In this document: one piece after another, positions 1 through 7,325 of the stretch
How the letters are laid out: each line of letters opens with the position of its first letter
Position numbering within the stretch: position 1 is the stretch's first letter
Assembly: GCA_964549945.1 (NCBI GenBank)
Contig: CAZJXD010000069.1
Location: 1 to 27,004 of the forward strand
DNA length: 27,004 bases
Direction of reading: 5' to 3'
Origin: B25-G16 sp964549945
GTDB lineage: Bacteria > Desulfobacterota > DSM-4660 > Desulfatiglandales > B25-G16
Notes under the pieces: generated by a model
Databases searched by the model: none
What the model saw: only the letters and a program-made list of their open reading frames with translations
What the model was told of the DNA's origin: nothing
Translations under genes and position numbers: made by a program

Positions 1-113
1 AGCTTTTTTGTGTCTCGATAAAGATACCGACTATTGCGACCTAACAAAATTTCCCCGCTTTGTCAATCTAGAGAACCTTGCCCTGAGCTATCGTATTATA
101 GAATCTCTGATGA

Positions 114-299
114 AAGGTTGGGATGAAGAAAGGGATTGATGCGCTTGTAAAAAAAGGGCTTCGGGACAGGGTCAAGGTCATGGTTGGCGGGGCGCCGGTC
201 AACGAGAAGTTCGCCAACGACATCGGTTCTGATGGATACAGGGCGGATGCCGGCGAGGCGGTTGAACTGGCAAAGTCCCTGATGAAATCGATCCACTAA
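114..299 (+). pseudogene. 3' remnant of a methyltransferase corrinoid (B12-binding) protein
   Basis: The frame carries about 60 residues before a TAA stop, including VKVMVGGAPVNEKFANDIG, GYRADA and EAVELAKSL. These match the extreme C-terminus of the cobalamin-binding Rossmann domain in MtbC/MttC-type corrinoid proteins, which shuttle methyl groups between methyltransferases. Two consecutive TGA codons (108-113) close the frame upstream. None of the other forward frames at 1-113 continues the domain, and the His-bearing cobalamin motif is absent. It is therefore a broken 3' fragment, not a one-base frameshift. Its stop overlaps by 4 bp the stop of the convergent flavoprotein gene. An internal ATG at 123 has no convincing ribosome site. 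Confidence 0.6.
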
Positions 300-1960
300 G
301 GTCTCGGAGCGCCGGGGGGTACCTGGATAGGCTCAAGGCTCATTGCCGAGCCAAGCTTGCGAATCCGGATATTCTTAAGCCATCCGTCGTTATCCTCTTC
401 GGGATAGTCGCGACGGTAGTGTGCGCCCCTGCTCTCAGTCCTCAATAGCGCCGCGCGGCACACCATCTCACTGAGGAGCACCATATTTTCGAGTTCCAGG
501 TATTTCATCAGTTCCCTGTAATCCTTTACGCGAACTCCCTTGAGGCTCGCGGCCAACCGCTCAATCCTCTCCAAGGCCTCTTCCAGGCCTTCCTTTTCTC
601 GGATGATTCCCGCCTTAAGCCACATCACCTCTTTGAGATCCCGACGAAGCTCTCCGAGATCCCCTCCTGCCGCTGAAAGAAACGATTCGAGCCTATCCCT
701 TTCTTCCAATATCCCTTTCTCCGGCATATCAGGTTGGCTTGACTCCTGCGCTTTCTGCGCTGCTCTTTCTCCAGCGACACCCCCCATGGTGAAGACCTCT
801 GAGAGGGCATTTCCCCCTAATCGGTTGGCTCCATGAACCCCGCCGCATACCTCTCCCGCAGCGAAGAGCCCGGGCACGGTAGTTTCGGCATTTTCATCTA
901 TGCCGACGCCCCCCATACAGAAATGGGCCGTCGGGGAAACGAGGAGCTCCTTTTCGCCCGGCATGCTCGCGGCAGGAAGGAGATGACGAAGGGGGACAAT
1001 CTCATCCTCCGGAACCGTGCGCATATCAACAATCACGCCTCCTCTTATGCCCCGACCCTCCAAGATCTCTTGCATGACGGCCCTGGTGAGTCGGTCCCTG
1101 GTCATAGCCATGGGGTCATCCAGACCATATTTGGCAATGATATCATCGCCAAGGGCATTCCTGAGCACCGCGCCGGCCTGAAAAATAAAGGCCTCGTAGA
1201 GGAACAACCTGCTTGCCAGAGCACCCAAGGCCGTGGGATAGAATTGAACGAATTCCATATCCCTGAGTGGAATACCTAGTTCAAAGGCCAAGGCATGACC
1301 ATCGCCTGTCATCCCCGCCGCGTTGTTGTTGTGCAGGTATACCCGTGCAAAGCCACCGGTAGCGAGTACAATGCAGTTGGCAGAAAGATTTAAAAAGGTT
1401 TCATCTTGTGCAATCCCAGTTGCCCCCGCGATTCTCCCTCCAGAGCTGATTAGCCTGGTGATGAATACTCGATCCATAAACCGTACGCCGATTCTCTCCG
1501 CGTATGCCCGTAAGGGGATCATGTAATCCCTTCCCGAACGATCTTGGCCATGAACATGGCGAGGATAGCTGTGCCCTGGAGTATGCAGGACCCTGATCCT
1601 GCCTCCCCTCTCGGAAAATTGCACCCCGCACCTCTGGAGGAATTCTATCTGACCCACTGCCTCCTGCGTTACTATCTTCAATAGTCGCTGGTCGTTTATG
1701 AACCGGCCACCGATAATGCTATCCCTCAGATGGGCATCTGGATTATCCCGTGAATCTCGCCATCCCGTTGCTGCAGCGAAGGTGCCCTTCGATATGTAGG
1801 TGTTGTTCCCATACCCAACGCGAGATTTGGAAGCCAGGGTTACCTCCACACCTCTCTCCTTGGCCTCGATAGCTGCCCTGAGGCCTGCACCGCCTCCCCC
1901 TATTACCAATACATCGGACCTGATCGTTTCGACGTTTCTAAAGGACATTGTGGTAACCAT
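296..1960 (-). CDS. Succinate dehydrogenase/fumarate reductase-like FAD flavoprotein
   Basis: The 554-residue protein belongs to the SdhA/FrdA/NadB flavoprotein family. An N-terminal dinucleotide fold has GGGGAG near residue 21. A capping domain follows, then the C-terminal HGANRLGGNAL (376-386) and PGLFAAGE (363-370) FAD contacts. Residues equivalent to the substrate-binding His (346, in TAHFCMGG) and Arg (380) of FrdA are present. The catalytic-site His of the usual QFHPT motif is Tyr 241 (FVQFYPT), and the RGEGG segment with the proton-donating Arg reads FIFQAGAVLRN. The covalent-FAD His near residue 50 is also absent. No SdhB-like or membrane subunit adjoins it. It is thus probably a non-covalent FAD oxidoreductase with another substrate. 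The start is uncertain, as no clear ribosome site precedes either ATG (residue 1 or 5). Confidence 0.8.
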   Translation of the reverse strand: MVTTMSFRNVETIRSDVLVIGGGGAGLRAAIEAKERGVEVTLASKSRVGYGNNTYISKGTFAAATGWRDSRDNPDAHLRDSIIGGRFINDQRLLKIVTQEAVGQIEFLQRCGVQFSERGGRIRVLHTPGHSYPRHVHGQDRSGRDYMIPLRAYAERIGVRFMDRVFITRLISSGGRIAGATGIAQDETFLNLSANCIVLATGGFARVYLHNNNAAGMTGDGHALAFELGIPLRDMEFVQFYPTALGALASRLFLYEAFIFQAGAVLRNALGDDIIAKYGLDDPMAMTRDRLTRAVMQEILEGRGIRGGVIVDMRTVPEDEIVPLRHLLPAASMPGEKELLVSPTAHFCMGGVGIDENAETTVPGLFAAGEVCGGVHGANRLGGNALSEVFTMGGVAGERAAQKAQESSQPDMPEKGILEERDRLESFLSAAGGDLGELRRDLKEVMWLKAGIIREKEGLEEALERIERLAASLKGVRVKDYRELMKYLELENMVLLSEMVCRAALLRTESRGAHYRRDYPEEDNDGWLKNIRIRKLGSAMSLEPIQVPPGAPRP

Positions 1961-2146
1961 AATAGATGGATACTTTCTATACCTTACAAGTACACGAGTA
2001 ATAAAGCGAATTCATTCATTGAAATCAAGTTCTAATCGTGCGTTATCACTTGTTGCGAGCATTTGGCAGGTATGGTAATAGAAAAATCTTTCTGACTCCT
2101 TCAAGTTCTCCTATCCCCAAAGTCGCTCATAAAAGGGCGGAGGAAA

Positions 2147-3415
2147 ATGGAAAAGATTGCACCAGACGATATACCCCATATCATCGGTCCTCTGGCAAAA
2201 ATCGGGATTGGCAATGCCTGTGCAGAGCCACAAACGCTCATTGAGAGCCTTATCAAGAACAAGGAGGCATTTGATGCTGTAGACATCTACGGGATGATTT
2301 ACTACTGGACCGATCGATTCGTCAAAGAGAATCTCTGGGAAACCTTTAAGTTAAAGGTCTTCATGGTGGATAGGTTCACCGCTCAGGGGATAAAGAACGG
2401 CTCTACGGAATATATTCCATGCCGTTACTCGGCTATTCCGGAGCTTTTCACCAAGGGGCACATCCATCTCGATGTCGCCCTTATCTCTATCTCTCCTCCC
2501 AACTCCAGGGGCAATTGCAGCTTTGGTGTCTCATCGGATTTTACCACGGCCATGGCCCGATGTGCGAAAAAGGTCATCGCCGAGATAAACCATCAGATGC
2601 CTTGGGTTTACGGGGACAATCACATCCCCCTAAACGAGATCGATTATGGTATTGAGACGGACAGGAGGCTGCCACAGGTAAACCCTGAAAGGCTCACCGA
2701 ACGAGACCGAAAGATAGGAGCGAGCGCCAGCCTACTCATCGATGACGGGGTTACGATACAGATAGGGCTGGGAAGGCTGAGCGAGGCTGTGCTTGCATCG
2801 CTTTCCGGCAAAAGGCGGCTCGGCGTGCACTCGGGGCTGCTTTCCGACGGTATCGTGGATCTCGTAGAAAAGGGGGCGATCGATAATAGCCGCAAGGGCT
2901 TAAAAGCCGGGAAAATCACCACCACCACTATGATCGGAACGGATAAGCTCTATAGATTCGTTCACCACAATCGTGCCGTTGAGGCCTACCCCTCCAATTA
3001 TACGCACAATCTAATGACCCTCGCCAAGGTAAACCGCTTGCACGCCATAAACAGCGCCATCCAGGTTGACATGACTGGCCAAATCAACGCGGAGACCATG
3101 GGCAGCACCCAGGTGAGCGGGGTTGGAGGGCAGTCCGACTTCATCAACGGCGCAGCGCTCTCCGAGGGAGGAAAGTCCATCATCGTGTTGCCCTCCGTAT
3201 CGAGCGGTGAGAGAAGCTCACGCATCGTCCCTTTCTTGGACAGGGGGGCCTCGGTAACGAGCCTGCGCCACGATATCGATTACGTGGTAACTGAACAGGG
3301 CATTGCCCATCTTCGTGGCAAGACCTTGAAGGAAAGGGCAAAGTCGCTAATCGGGGTAGCCCACCCGAAATTCAGGGATTGGTTGGAGTCCGAAAGGGCC
3401 AAGATATTCCCGTAG
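2147..3415 (+). CDS. Acetyl-CoA hydrolase/transferase family (4-hydroxybutyrate CoA-transferase-like)
   Basis: The 422-residue protein has the two-domain family I CoA-transferase fold of the Cat1/AbfT group, which moves CoA between acyl-CoA and a free acid. Family signatures include GVTIQIGLGRLSEAVLASL (201-219), GVHSGLLSDGIVDLVE (226-241), GQINAETMGS (311-320), the GVGGQSDF loop (325-332) and VVTEQGIAHLRG. The position that is Glu in the HxE motif of AbfT-type enzymes is Gly here (HSG, 228-230). Glu 316 in NAE is the nearest alternative nucleophile. A GGAGGAAA ribosome site fixes the start. It heads a forward run with an acyl-CoA dehydrogenase and a second CoA-transferase. Substrate unknown. 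Confidence 0.85.
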   Translation: MEKIAPDDIPHIIGPLAKIGIGNACAEPQTLIESLIKNKEAFDAVDIYGMIYYWTDRFVKENLWETFKLKVFMVDRFTAQGIKNGSTEYIPCRYSAIPELFTKGHIHLDVALISISPPNSRGNCSFGVSSDFTTAMARCAKKVIAEINHQMPWVYGDNHIPLNEIDYGIETDRRLPQVNPERLTERDRKIGASASLLIDDGVTIQIGLGRLSEAVLASLSGKRRLGVHSGLLSDGIVDLVEKGAIDNSRKGLKAGKITTTTMIGTDKLYRFVHHNRAVEAYPSNYTHNLMTLAKVNRLHAINSAIQVDMTGQINAETMGSTQVSGVGGQSDFINGAALSEGGKSIIVLPSVSSGERSSRIVPFLDRGASVTSLRHDIDYVVTEQGIAHLRGKTLKERAKSLIGVAHPKFRDWLESERAKIFP

Positions 3416-3537
3416 GAATTAGGATTCGATTGCACCAATATCATGGCTTGATGGAAAGGCGACACGCAGGATAAATAAAGCATTACCGCTCATAAACAAG
3501 GTAAGATCAACTACAGATCAAGGGAGGGATCGGATAG

Positions 3538-4719
3538 ATGGATTTTGAATTAGACGATACCCAAAGGCTCATGGCCGAAACGGCCGAGCGATTCGGAAAA
3601 AAGGAGGTCATCCCCTGGCTTGAGCGGGAGGGAACGCTCATGGAGATGATACCCAAGATGGGAGAGGTTGGTCTTTTTGGGTGCGCCTTTCCTTCCCGTT
3701 ACGGGGGAAGCCAGGCGGGATTTCTCGCGCACTCGGTGGTGTGTGAGAAGATCTCCACCACTGATTCAGGCCTCAGGGCCCCCTTCAATCTCCAGGCCCT
3801 GACAGGCCCCTACACCATCATGGAGTGGGGAAGCGAGGAGGCCAGGGAAAAGTACATCACCCCGCTTGTCCTGGGAGAAAAGATAGGCTGTGTCTGCTTC
3901 TCGGAGCCCAACGCGGGATCGGATCTGGCCTCTATGGAGACGAAGATCGAGGATAAAGGGGATCACTTCCTCGTCAACGGCACCAAGACCTGGATCTCCA
4001 ATGGCAATTACGCGGATTATGCGATTGTGTACGGCACCGTGGACAGGAACCTGAAGTACAAGGGAATATGCGGGCTCATTGTGGAGACGGACCAGAAGGG
4101 ATGGCATGCGAGCGAGATCGATAAGCTGGGGGACAAAAACTCCCCCATTGCCGAGATCTTCATGGAGGACGTGGTGGTGCCCAAGGAGAACCTCCTTGGG
4201 GATCCGGGCAACGGGTTCAAGGTCGCCATGACCGCCTTGGACCGCGGCCGCATCAGCGTCTCCAGCGGTGCGTTGGGCGTGGCCCAGACATGTCTTGATT
4301 CCTCAATCAAATACGCCAACGAGAGGGCCCAGTTCGGGCAGCTTATCGGCCGATTTCAAATGGTGAAGGCGATAATCGCCGATATGGTCTCATATGTTGA
4401 GGCTGCCCGCTTCCTGGTGCGAAGGGCAGCATGGCTGAACGATCAGGATCAACCCTTTACCAGGGAGGTGGCCATTGCAAAGTACTTTGCCGGAGAGGCG
4501 GCGGTGAAATGCGCCGGGTGGGCGATGGAGATTCATGGCGGCATGGGGTATTCCCTGGAGATGCCCGTTGAGAAGTATTACCGGGACTCCAAGCTCTACC
4601 AGATTGGAGAGGGCACTGCCAATATCATGCGGCTTATAATCGCCGACGATGCGCTGGGTTACAAGAAGGCCAACAGGCCCCGGCTCAAGGTACCGAGCGA
4701 CTTTAAGGACTTGCAGTAG
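3538..4719 (+). CDS. Acyl-CoA dehydrogenase, glutaryl-CoA dehydrogenase-like
   Basis: The 393-residue protein has all three acyl-CoA dehydrogenase domains: FSEPNAGSD (121-129), RAQFGQLIG (263-271) and EIHGGMGY (331-338). Glu 358 in GEGTANIM is the expected catalytic base. The segment TTDSGLRAPFNLQ places Arg 80 where glutaryl-CoA dehydrogenase keeps the Arg (94 in human) that binds the distal carboxylate. This points to a dicarboxyl-CoA substrate. The Tyr before the catalytic Glu and the Glu seven residues before the Arg, both linked to decarboxylation, are Gly 357 and Ser 73. It may therefore oxidise glutaryl-CoA, benzylsuccinyl-CoA or a similar ester without decarboxylation (inference). AGGGAGGG precedes the ATG. 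The CoA-transferase genes on both sides fit substrate activation. No EtfAB lies in the window. Confidence 0.88.
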   Translation: MDFELDDTQRLMAETAERFGKKEVIPWLEREGTLMEMIPKMGEVGLFGCAFPSRYGGSQAGFLAHSVVCEKISTTDSGLRAPFNLQALTGPYTIMEWGSEEAREKYITPLVLGEKIGCVCFSEPNAGSDLASMETKIEDKGDHFLVNGTKTWISNGNYADYAIVYGTVDRNLKYKGICGLIVETDQKGWHASEIDKLGDKNSPIAEIFMEDVVVPKENLLGDPGNGFKVAMTALDRGRISVSSGALGVAQTCLDSSIKYANERAQFGQLIGRFQMVKAIIADMVSYVEAARFLVRRAAWLNDQDQPFTREVAIAKYFAGEAAVKCAGWAMEIHGGMGYSLEMPVEKYYRDSKLYQIGEGTANIMRLIIADDALGYKKANRPRLKVPSDFKDLQ

Positions 4720-4793
4720 GTCTCCGGACCGGTAATCAAGGTGAGGTATATCCAAAAGGAAAACGAATCCGAACTAAAGGAAAGGGGCACGAG

Positions 4794-5987
4794 ATGGCAG
4801 GTCCACTTGAAGGAATCCGAGTAGTCGATCTTTCCCGTATCGTTGTCGGCCCATACTGTACCATGGTCTTGGGGGACATGGGCGCGGATGTAATCAAGAT
4901 CGAACTGCCGGGAATAGGCGATGAGACCAGGATGTGGGGGCCGCCCTTTACCGGCGGGGAAAGCGCTTACTATATCTCGCTGAACAAAAACAAACGAAGC
5001 CTCACCCTGGATTTCAAGAAGGCGAAGGGAAAGGAGATATTGAGGCGGCTCATCGCCCTCTCGGATGTCCTTGTTGAGAACTATCGAATGGGGACCCTTG
5101 ATAAGGCGGGGTTCGGCTATGATGTGGTAAAGCAGCTCAATCCCCGAATCATCTATTGCAGCATCACCGGGTATGGCCCGACCGGCCCCATGGCTCACGA
5201 GGTAGGGGTCGATGTCGTAGTGGCCGCCGAGGCAGGGCTGATAGGTATCACCGGCGAGCCGGACAGGCCTCCCTCAAAGGTGGGCGTGGCGATCACCGAC
5301 ATCCTCACTGCCCTGTTTGCCCAGGGCGCAATCGCGAATGCGCTGTATCACAGGGAGAAGACGGGAAAGGGGCAAAGGCTCGACCTCTCGCTCTTCGAAT
5401 CCCAGGTGGCAACCCTATTCAACCTCTCCCAGAGCTACCTCGTCTCAGGCGTAATCCCTCAGCGCTGGGGTTTAGCCCATGCGAGCATCGTGCCCTACCA
5501 GGGTTTCAGGACCAAGGACGAGGCCTACATTATGGTTTCGGTGACAAGCGAGAAGATGTGGGAGAAGTTCTGTCAGGTAATGGGGATTCCGGAGTTCATC
5601 AACGACCCTCGATTCGATGAGAACAAAAAGCGCGTGATGAACAGGGACCAATTGGTTCCCTTACTCGAGGAAAAGATTGCTGCCGGGGATTCCGATGAGT
5701 GGATTTCTCAATTTCGAGGCGTGGGCATTCCCTGCGGCAGGGTGAACGCCATGGACAGGGTATTCGGTCATCCTCAGATACAGGCTCGAAACATGCTGGT
5801 GGAGCTCGAGCATCCTACGGCTCAGAAGGTCAAGTTGGTGGGTGTACCGGTAAAATACTCCGAAACCCCCGGCTCGGTCAGGCTGCCCCCTCCCCTTCTA
5901 GGCCAGCATACCGATCAGATCCTCTCAGAACTCCTAGGATACTCTCAAGAGGAGATTGACGGCTTGAGGAAGGAGGGGGTGGTATGA
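4794..5987 (+). CDS. CaiB/BaiF family (family III) CoA-transferase
   Basis: The 397-residue protein is a full-length family III CoA-transferase, of the kind that forms interlocked dimers (formyl-CoA, carnitine or benzylsuccinate CoA-transferases). It opens with GPLEGIRVVDLSRIVVGPY, followed by LGDMGADVIKIE and the SLNKNKRSLTLDFK segment. GYGPTGP (127-132) leads to the catalytic region VGVAITDILTALFAQG. Asp 169 there falls exactly at the number of the catalytic Asp of Oxalobacter formyl-CoA transferase. The gene starts 74 bp after the dehydrogenase gene behind an AAAGGAAAGGGG stretch and is probably co-transcribed with it. A role in charging the acid oxidised by the upstream dehydrogenase, as in the BbsEF/BbsG pairing, is inferred. 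Donor and acceptor cannot be read from sequence. Confidence 0.9.
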   Translation: MAGPLEGIRVVDLSRIVVGPYCTMVLGDMGADVIKIELPGIGDETRMWGPPFTGGESAYYISLNKNKRSLTLDFKKAKGKEILRRLIALSDVLVENYRMGTLDKAGFGYDVVKQLNPRIIYCSITGYGPTGPMAHEVGVDVVVAAEAGLIGITGEPDRPPSKVGVAITDILTALFAQGAIANALYHREKTGKGQRLDLSLFESQVATLFNLSQSYLVSGVIPQRWGLAHASIVPYQGFRTKDEAYIMVSVTSEKMWEKFCQVMGIPEFINDPRFDENKKRVMNRDQLVPLLEEKIAAGDSDEWISQFRGVGIPCGRVNAMDRVFGHPQIQARNMLVELEHPTAQKVKLVGVPVKYSETPGSVRLPPPLLGQHTDQILSELLGYSQEEIDGLRKEGVV

Positions 5988-6088
5988 CTGGTGGGCTTTC
6001 TGGAATGTGACCTTGTCGGGGAATATCTCCATGGACATTCCACGCGAGATGGTGCTCGAATCCATATGCCTCTTTGACCGAAAAGCGC

Positions 6089-6517
6089 TCATCTTTTCGA
6101 TGGCAGTGCTATAACGGCCGAGCCTGGCGCCACCTTTACTCCATCCTGGTTCTCGACCCAGATATCGCATTCCACGAGGTTCTCACCGTCCTCCTGATAC
6201 CTCCTCACTACAGTGCCCCTGCCTGTAAGGGTATCACCGGGAAACCCCATTACCTTGACGGCATAGCTCAGACTCTTGAGGCTTCCAGGCTCCCCCGTCC
6301 ATTTGTTGATCATCGTGGCCAGAAACGCACCGAAGTAGGGGGCGGGGATGTTGGCATCCCGAAACCCCTTTCTCTGCGCGTATTCCTTGTCCAGGTGGAG
6401 CAGGTAGAAGTTCCAGGCAACCGCGGCATACCGGATCAGCTGCAACAGGTCTATCTTTTTGCTCAATTGAGGGATCCGGGTGCCGACCTCAAGGTCTTCG
6501 AAATAGAGCTGCTCCAT
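6089..6517 (-). CDS. MaoC-like hotdog dehydratase, small subunit
   Basis: The 142-residue protein has one hotdog fold of the MaoC/(R)-specific enoyl-CoA hydratase family. The hydratase motif appears as NFYLLHLDKEYA, with Asn 36, His 41 and Asp 43 in the expected array. The strand GDTLTGRGTVVRR and the C-terminal VAPGSAVIAL are typical of the second half of fused FAS1-like/HTD2-like dehydratases. It starts 15 bp after the stop of the related 162-residue gene, behind GGGAGTGAG. The two probably form a heterodimer, like HadA/HadB. The likely reaction is reversible hydration of an enoyl-CoA. Convergent with the CoA-transferase gene. Confidence 0.82.
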   Translation of the reverse strand: MEQLYFEDLEVGTRIPQLSKKIDLLQLIRYAAVAWNFYLLHLDKEYAQRKGFRDANIPAPYFGAFLATMINKWTGEPGSLKSLSYAVKVMGFPGDTLTGRGTVVRRYQEDGENLVECDIWVENQDGVKVAPGSAVIALPSKR

Positions 6518-6532
6518 GGACTCACTCCCACA

Positions 6533-7021
6533 TTACTTCAGGAACATCATTGTCTCACGACAGATGCCGAGAACCGTTCCCCTCTGATTCGTGTAGGTGG
6601 TATCATACACGATAAAGAGGATCTTTCCCGCCCTCTTGCTCTGCTTTTCGTAAATGTCTACTATCTTTCTGGTTCTATTCACGATATCTCCCGGGCGTGC
6701 TGGCTCAAGAAACCGATACTCATTGCCCCCACGGACCGCATTCATGCCCGGTATCGTGACCCTTGAGAGATCCCGCCCGTCCTCTCCGATCTCGGTGAAG
6801 ATATCGTGGCTCACATCGAAGATAAAGGTCGGAGGTGCGATGATCCCCCCGTATTTGCTCTTTCTCGCATACTCCTCATCGAGATAGAGGGGATTTAGAT
6901 CGGAGATGGCCTGGGCGTAGCGCCTGATCGTGCTTCTATCTACGAGCTCCTTTCCGGGGAAAAACTCCTCCCTCCCCCGCATCGCCTCTATCTCCGGGAT
7001 GATCAAAGTCTCCTCGCTCAT
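6533..7021 (-). CDS. MaoC-like hotdog dehydratase, FAS1-like N-terminal type
   Basis: The 162-residue protein matches the N-terminal dehydratase type (MaoC_dehydrat_N). The diagnostic stretch is ISDLNPLYLDEEYA (39-52), followed by KYGGIIAPPTF (56-66), where the usual hydratase His is Tyr 46. The strands YRFLEPARPGDIVNRTRKIVDI complete the hotdog. Because this copy has Tyr where the partner gene keeps His, the active site is probably supplied by the downstream subunit (inference). A GAGGAGATAAAGG ribosome site precedes the ATG. The upstream 300 bp hold a 7-bp hairpin and a 187-bp inverted-repeat element separating it from the PrpD gene on the same strand. Confidence 0.85.
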   Translation of the reverse strand: MSEETLIIPEIEAMRGREEFFPGKELVDRSTIRRYAQAISDLNPLYLDEEYARKSKYGGIIAPPTFIFDVSHDIFTEIGEDGRDLSRVTIPGMNAVRGGNEYRFLEPARPGDIVNRTRKIVDIYEKQSKRAGKILFIVYDTTYTNQRGTVLGICRETMMFLK

Positions 7022-7077
7022 GCCTTTATCTCCTCGTTTAGCCCCATTCTTCCCTAGGTACCACTATTTAGCAAATG

Positions 7078-7100
7078 ACCCTGACGCTTCATCTCAGGGT
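7078..7100. repeat. Short perfect inverted repeat (hairpin)
   Basis: ACCCTGA and TCAGGGT form a 7-bp perfect stem around a 9-nt loop. It lies in the leader of the MaoC gene pair, between that gene and the 187-bp element. No T-run follows on either strand, so it is not a typical terminator. It could be a leader structure or chance. It and the element account for most of the 304-bp gene-free stretch 7022-7325. Confidence 0.4.
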
Positions 7101-7124
7101 TATCCATGAAAGAAACTCACTGTA

Positions 7125-7311
7125 GAGCATGGGGATGTCTTTTTTTGCCTCATGCCCCATGCGTAGTGCACCGGCAGGCCCCTATAAATCGGGGCACCTA
7201 CCGCCATGTTATACAATAGTCAAATCCGCGTTGCGCGTGTGCCCCGATTTACGGGGCACGCTGAGGCCCCCTGTTCAAGGGCATGGAGCAAAAAAAGACA
7301 TCCCCATGCTC
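7125..7311. mobile_element. 187-bp MITE-like inverted-repeat element, copy 1
   Basis: The ends are inverted repeats of about 33 bp with two mismatches, starting GAGCATGGGGATGTC and running through a T7 tract to CATGCCC. Two internal hairpins are built on GCCCCGAT/ATCGGGGC, the right one being GTGCCCCG-ATTTA-CGGGGCAC (7239-7259). No convincing reading frame lies inside. A second copy at 23532-23718 has the same length with about 13 differences by eye, including an identical 76-nt core, so spread is fairly recent. No clear target duplication was found. The right end is 14 bp past the PrpD stop codon. A transposase acting in trans is presumed but is not in the window. Confidence 0.8.
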
Positions 7312-7325
7312 TTCCGAACAGTTTC

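Noticed and set aside
114..299. Corrinoid gene rescued by a single frameshift
   Set aside because: Tandem TGA codons and no continuing domain in the other frames of 1-113 indicate truncation instead.
833..1279. Forward 148-residue open frame
   Set aside because: It is antisense to the SdhA-like flavoprotein, which has intact FAD motifs.
4659..5198. Reverse 179-residue open frame
   Set aside because: It lies opposite the acyl-CoA dehydrogenase end and the CoA-transferase start, both well supported.
6001..6042. Inverted repeat TGGAATGT/ACATTCCA between convergent genes as a terminator
   Set aside because: It is an 8-bp stem with a 26-nt loop and no T-run, too weak to call.
6074..6766. Forward 230-residue open frame
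   Set aside because: It runs antisense across the two MaoC genes, which have clear family motifs and ribosome sites. Its own translation shows no recognisable domain.
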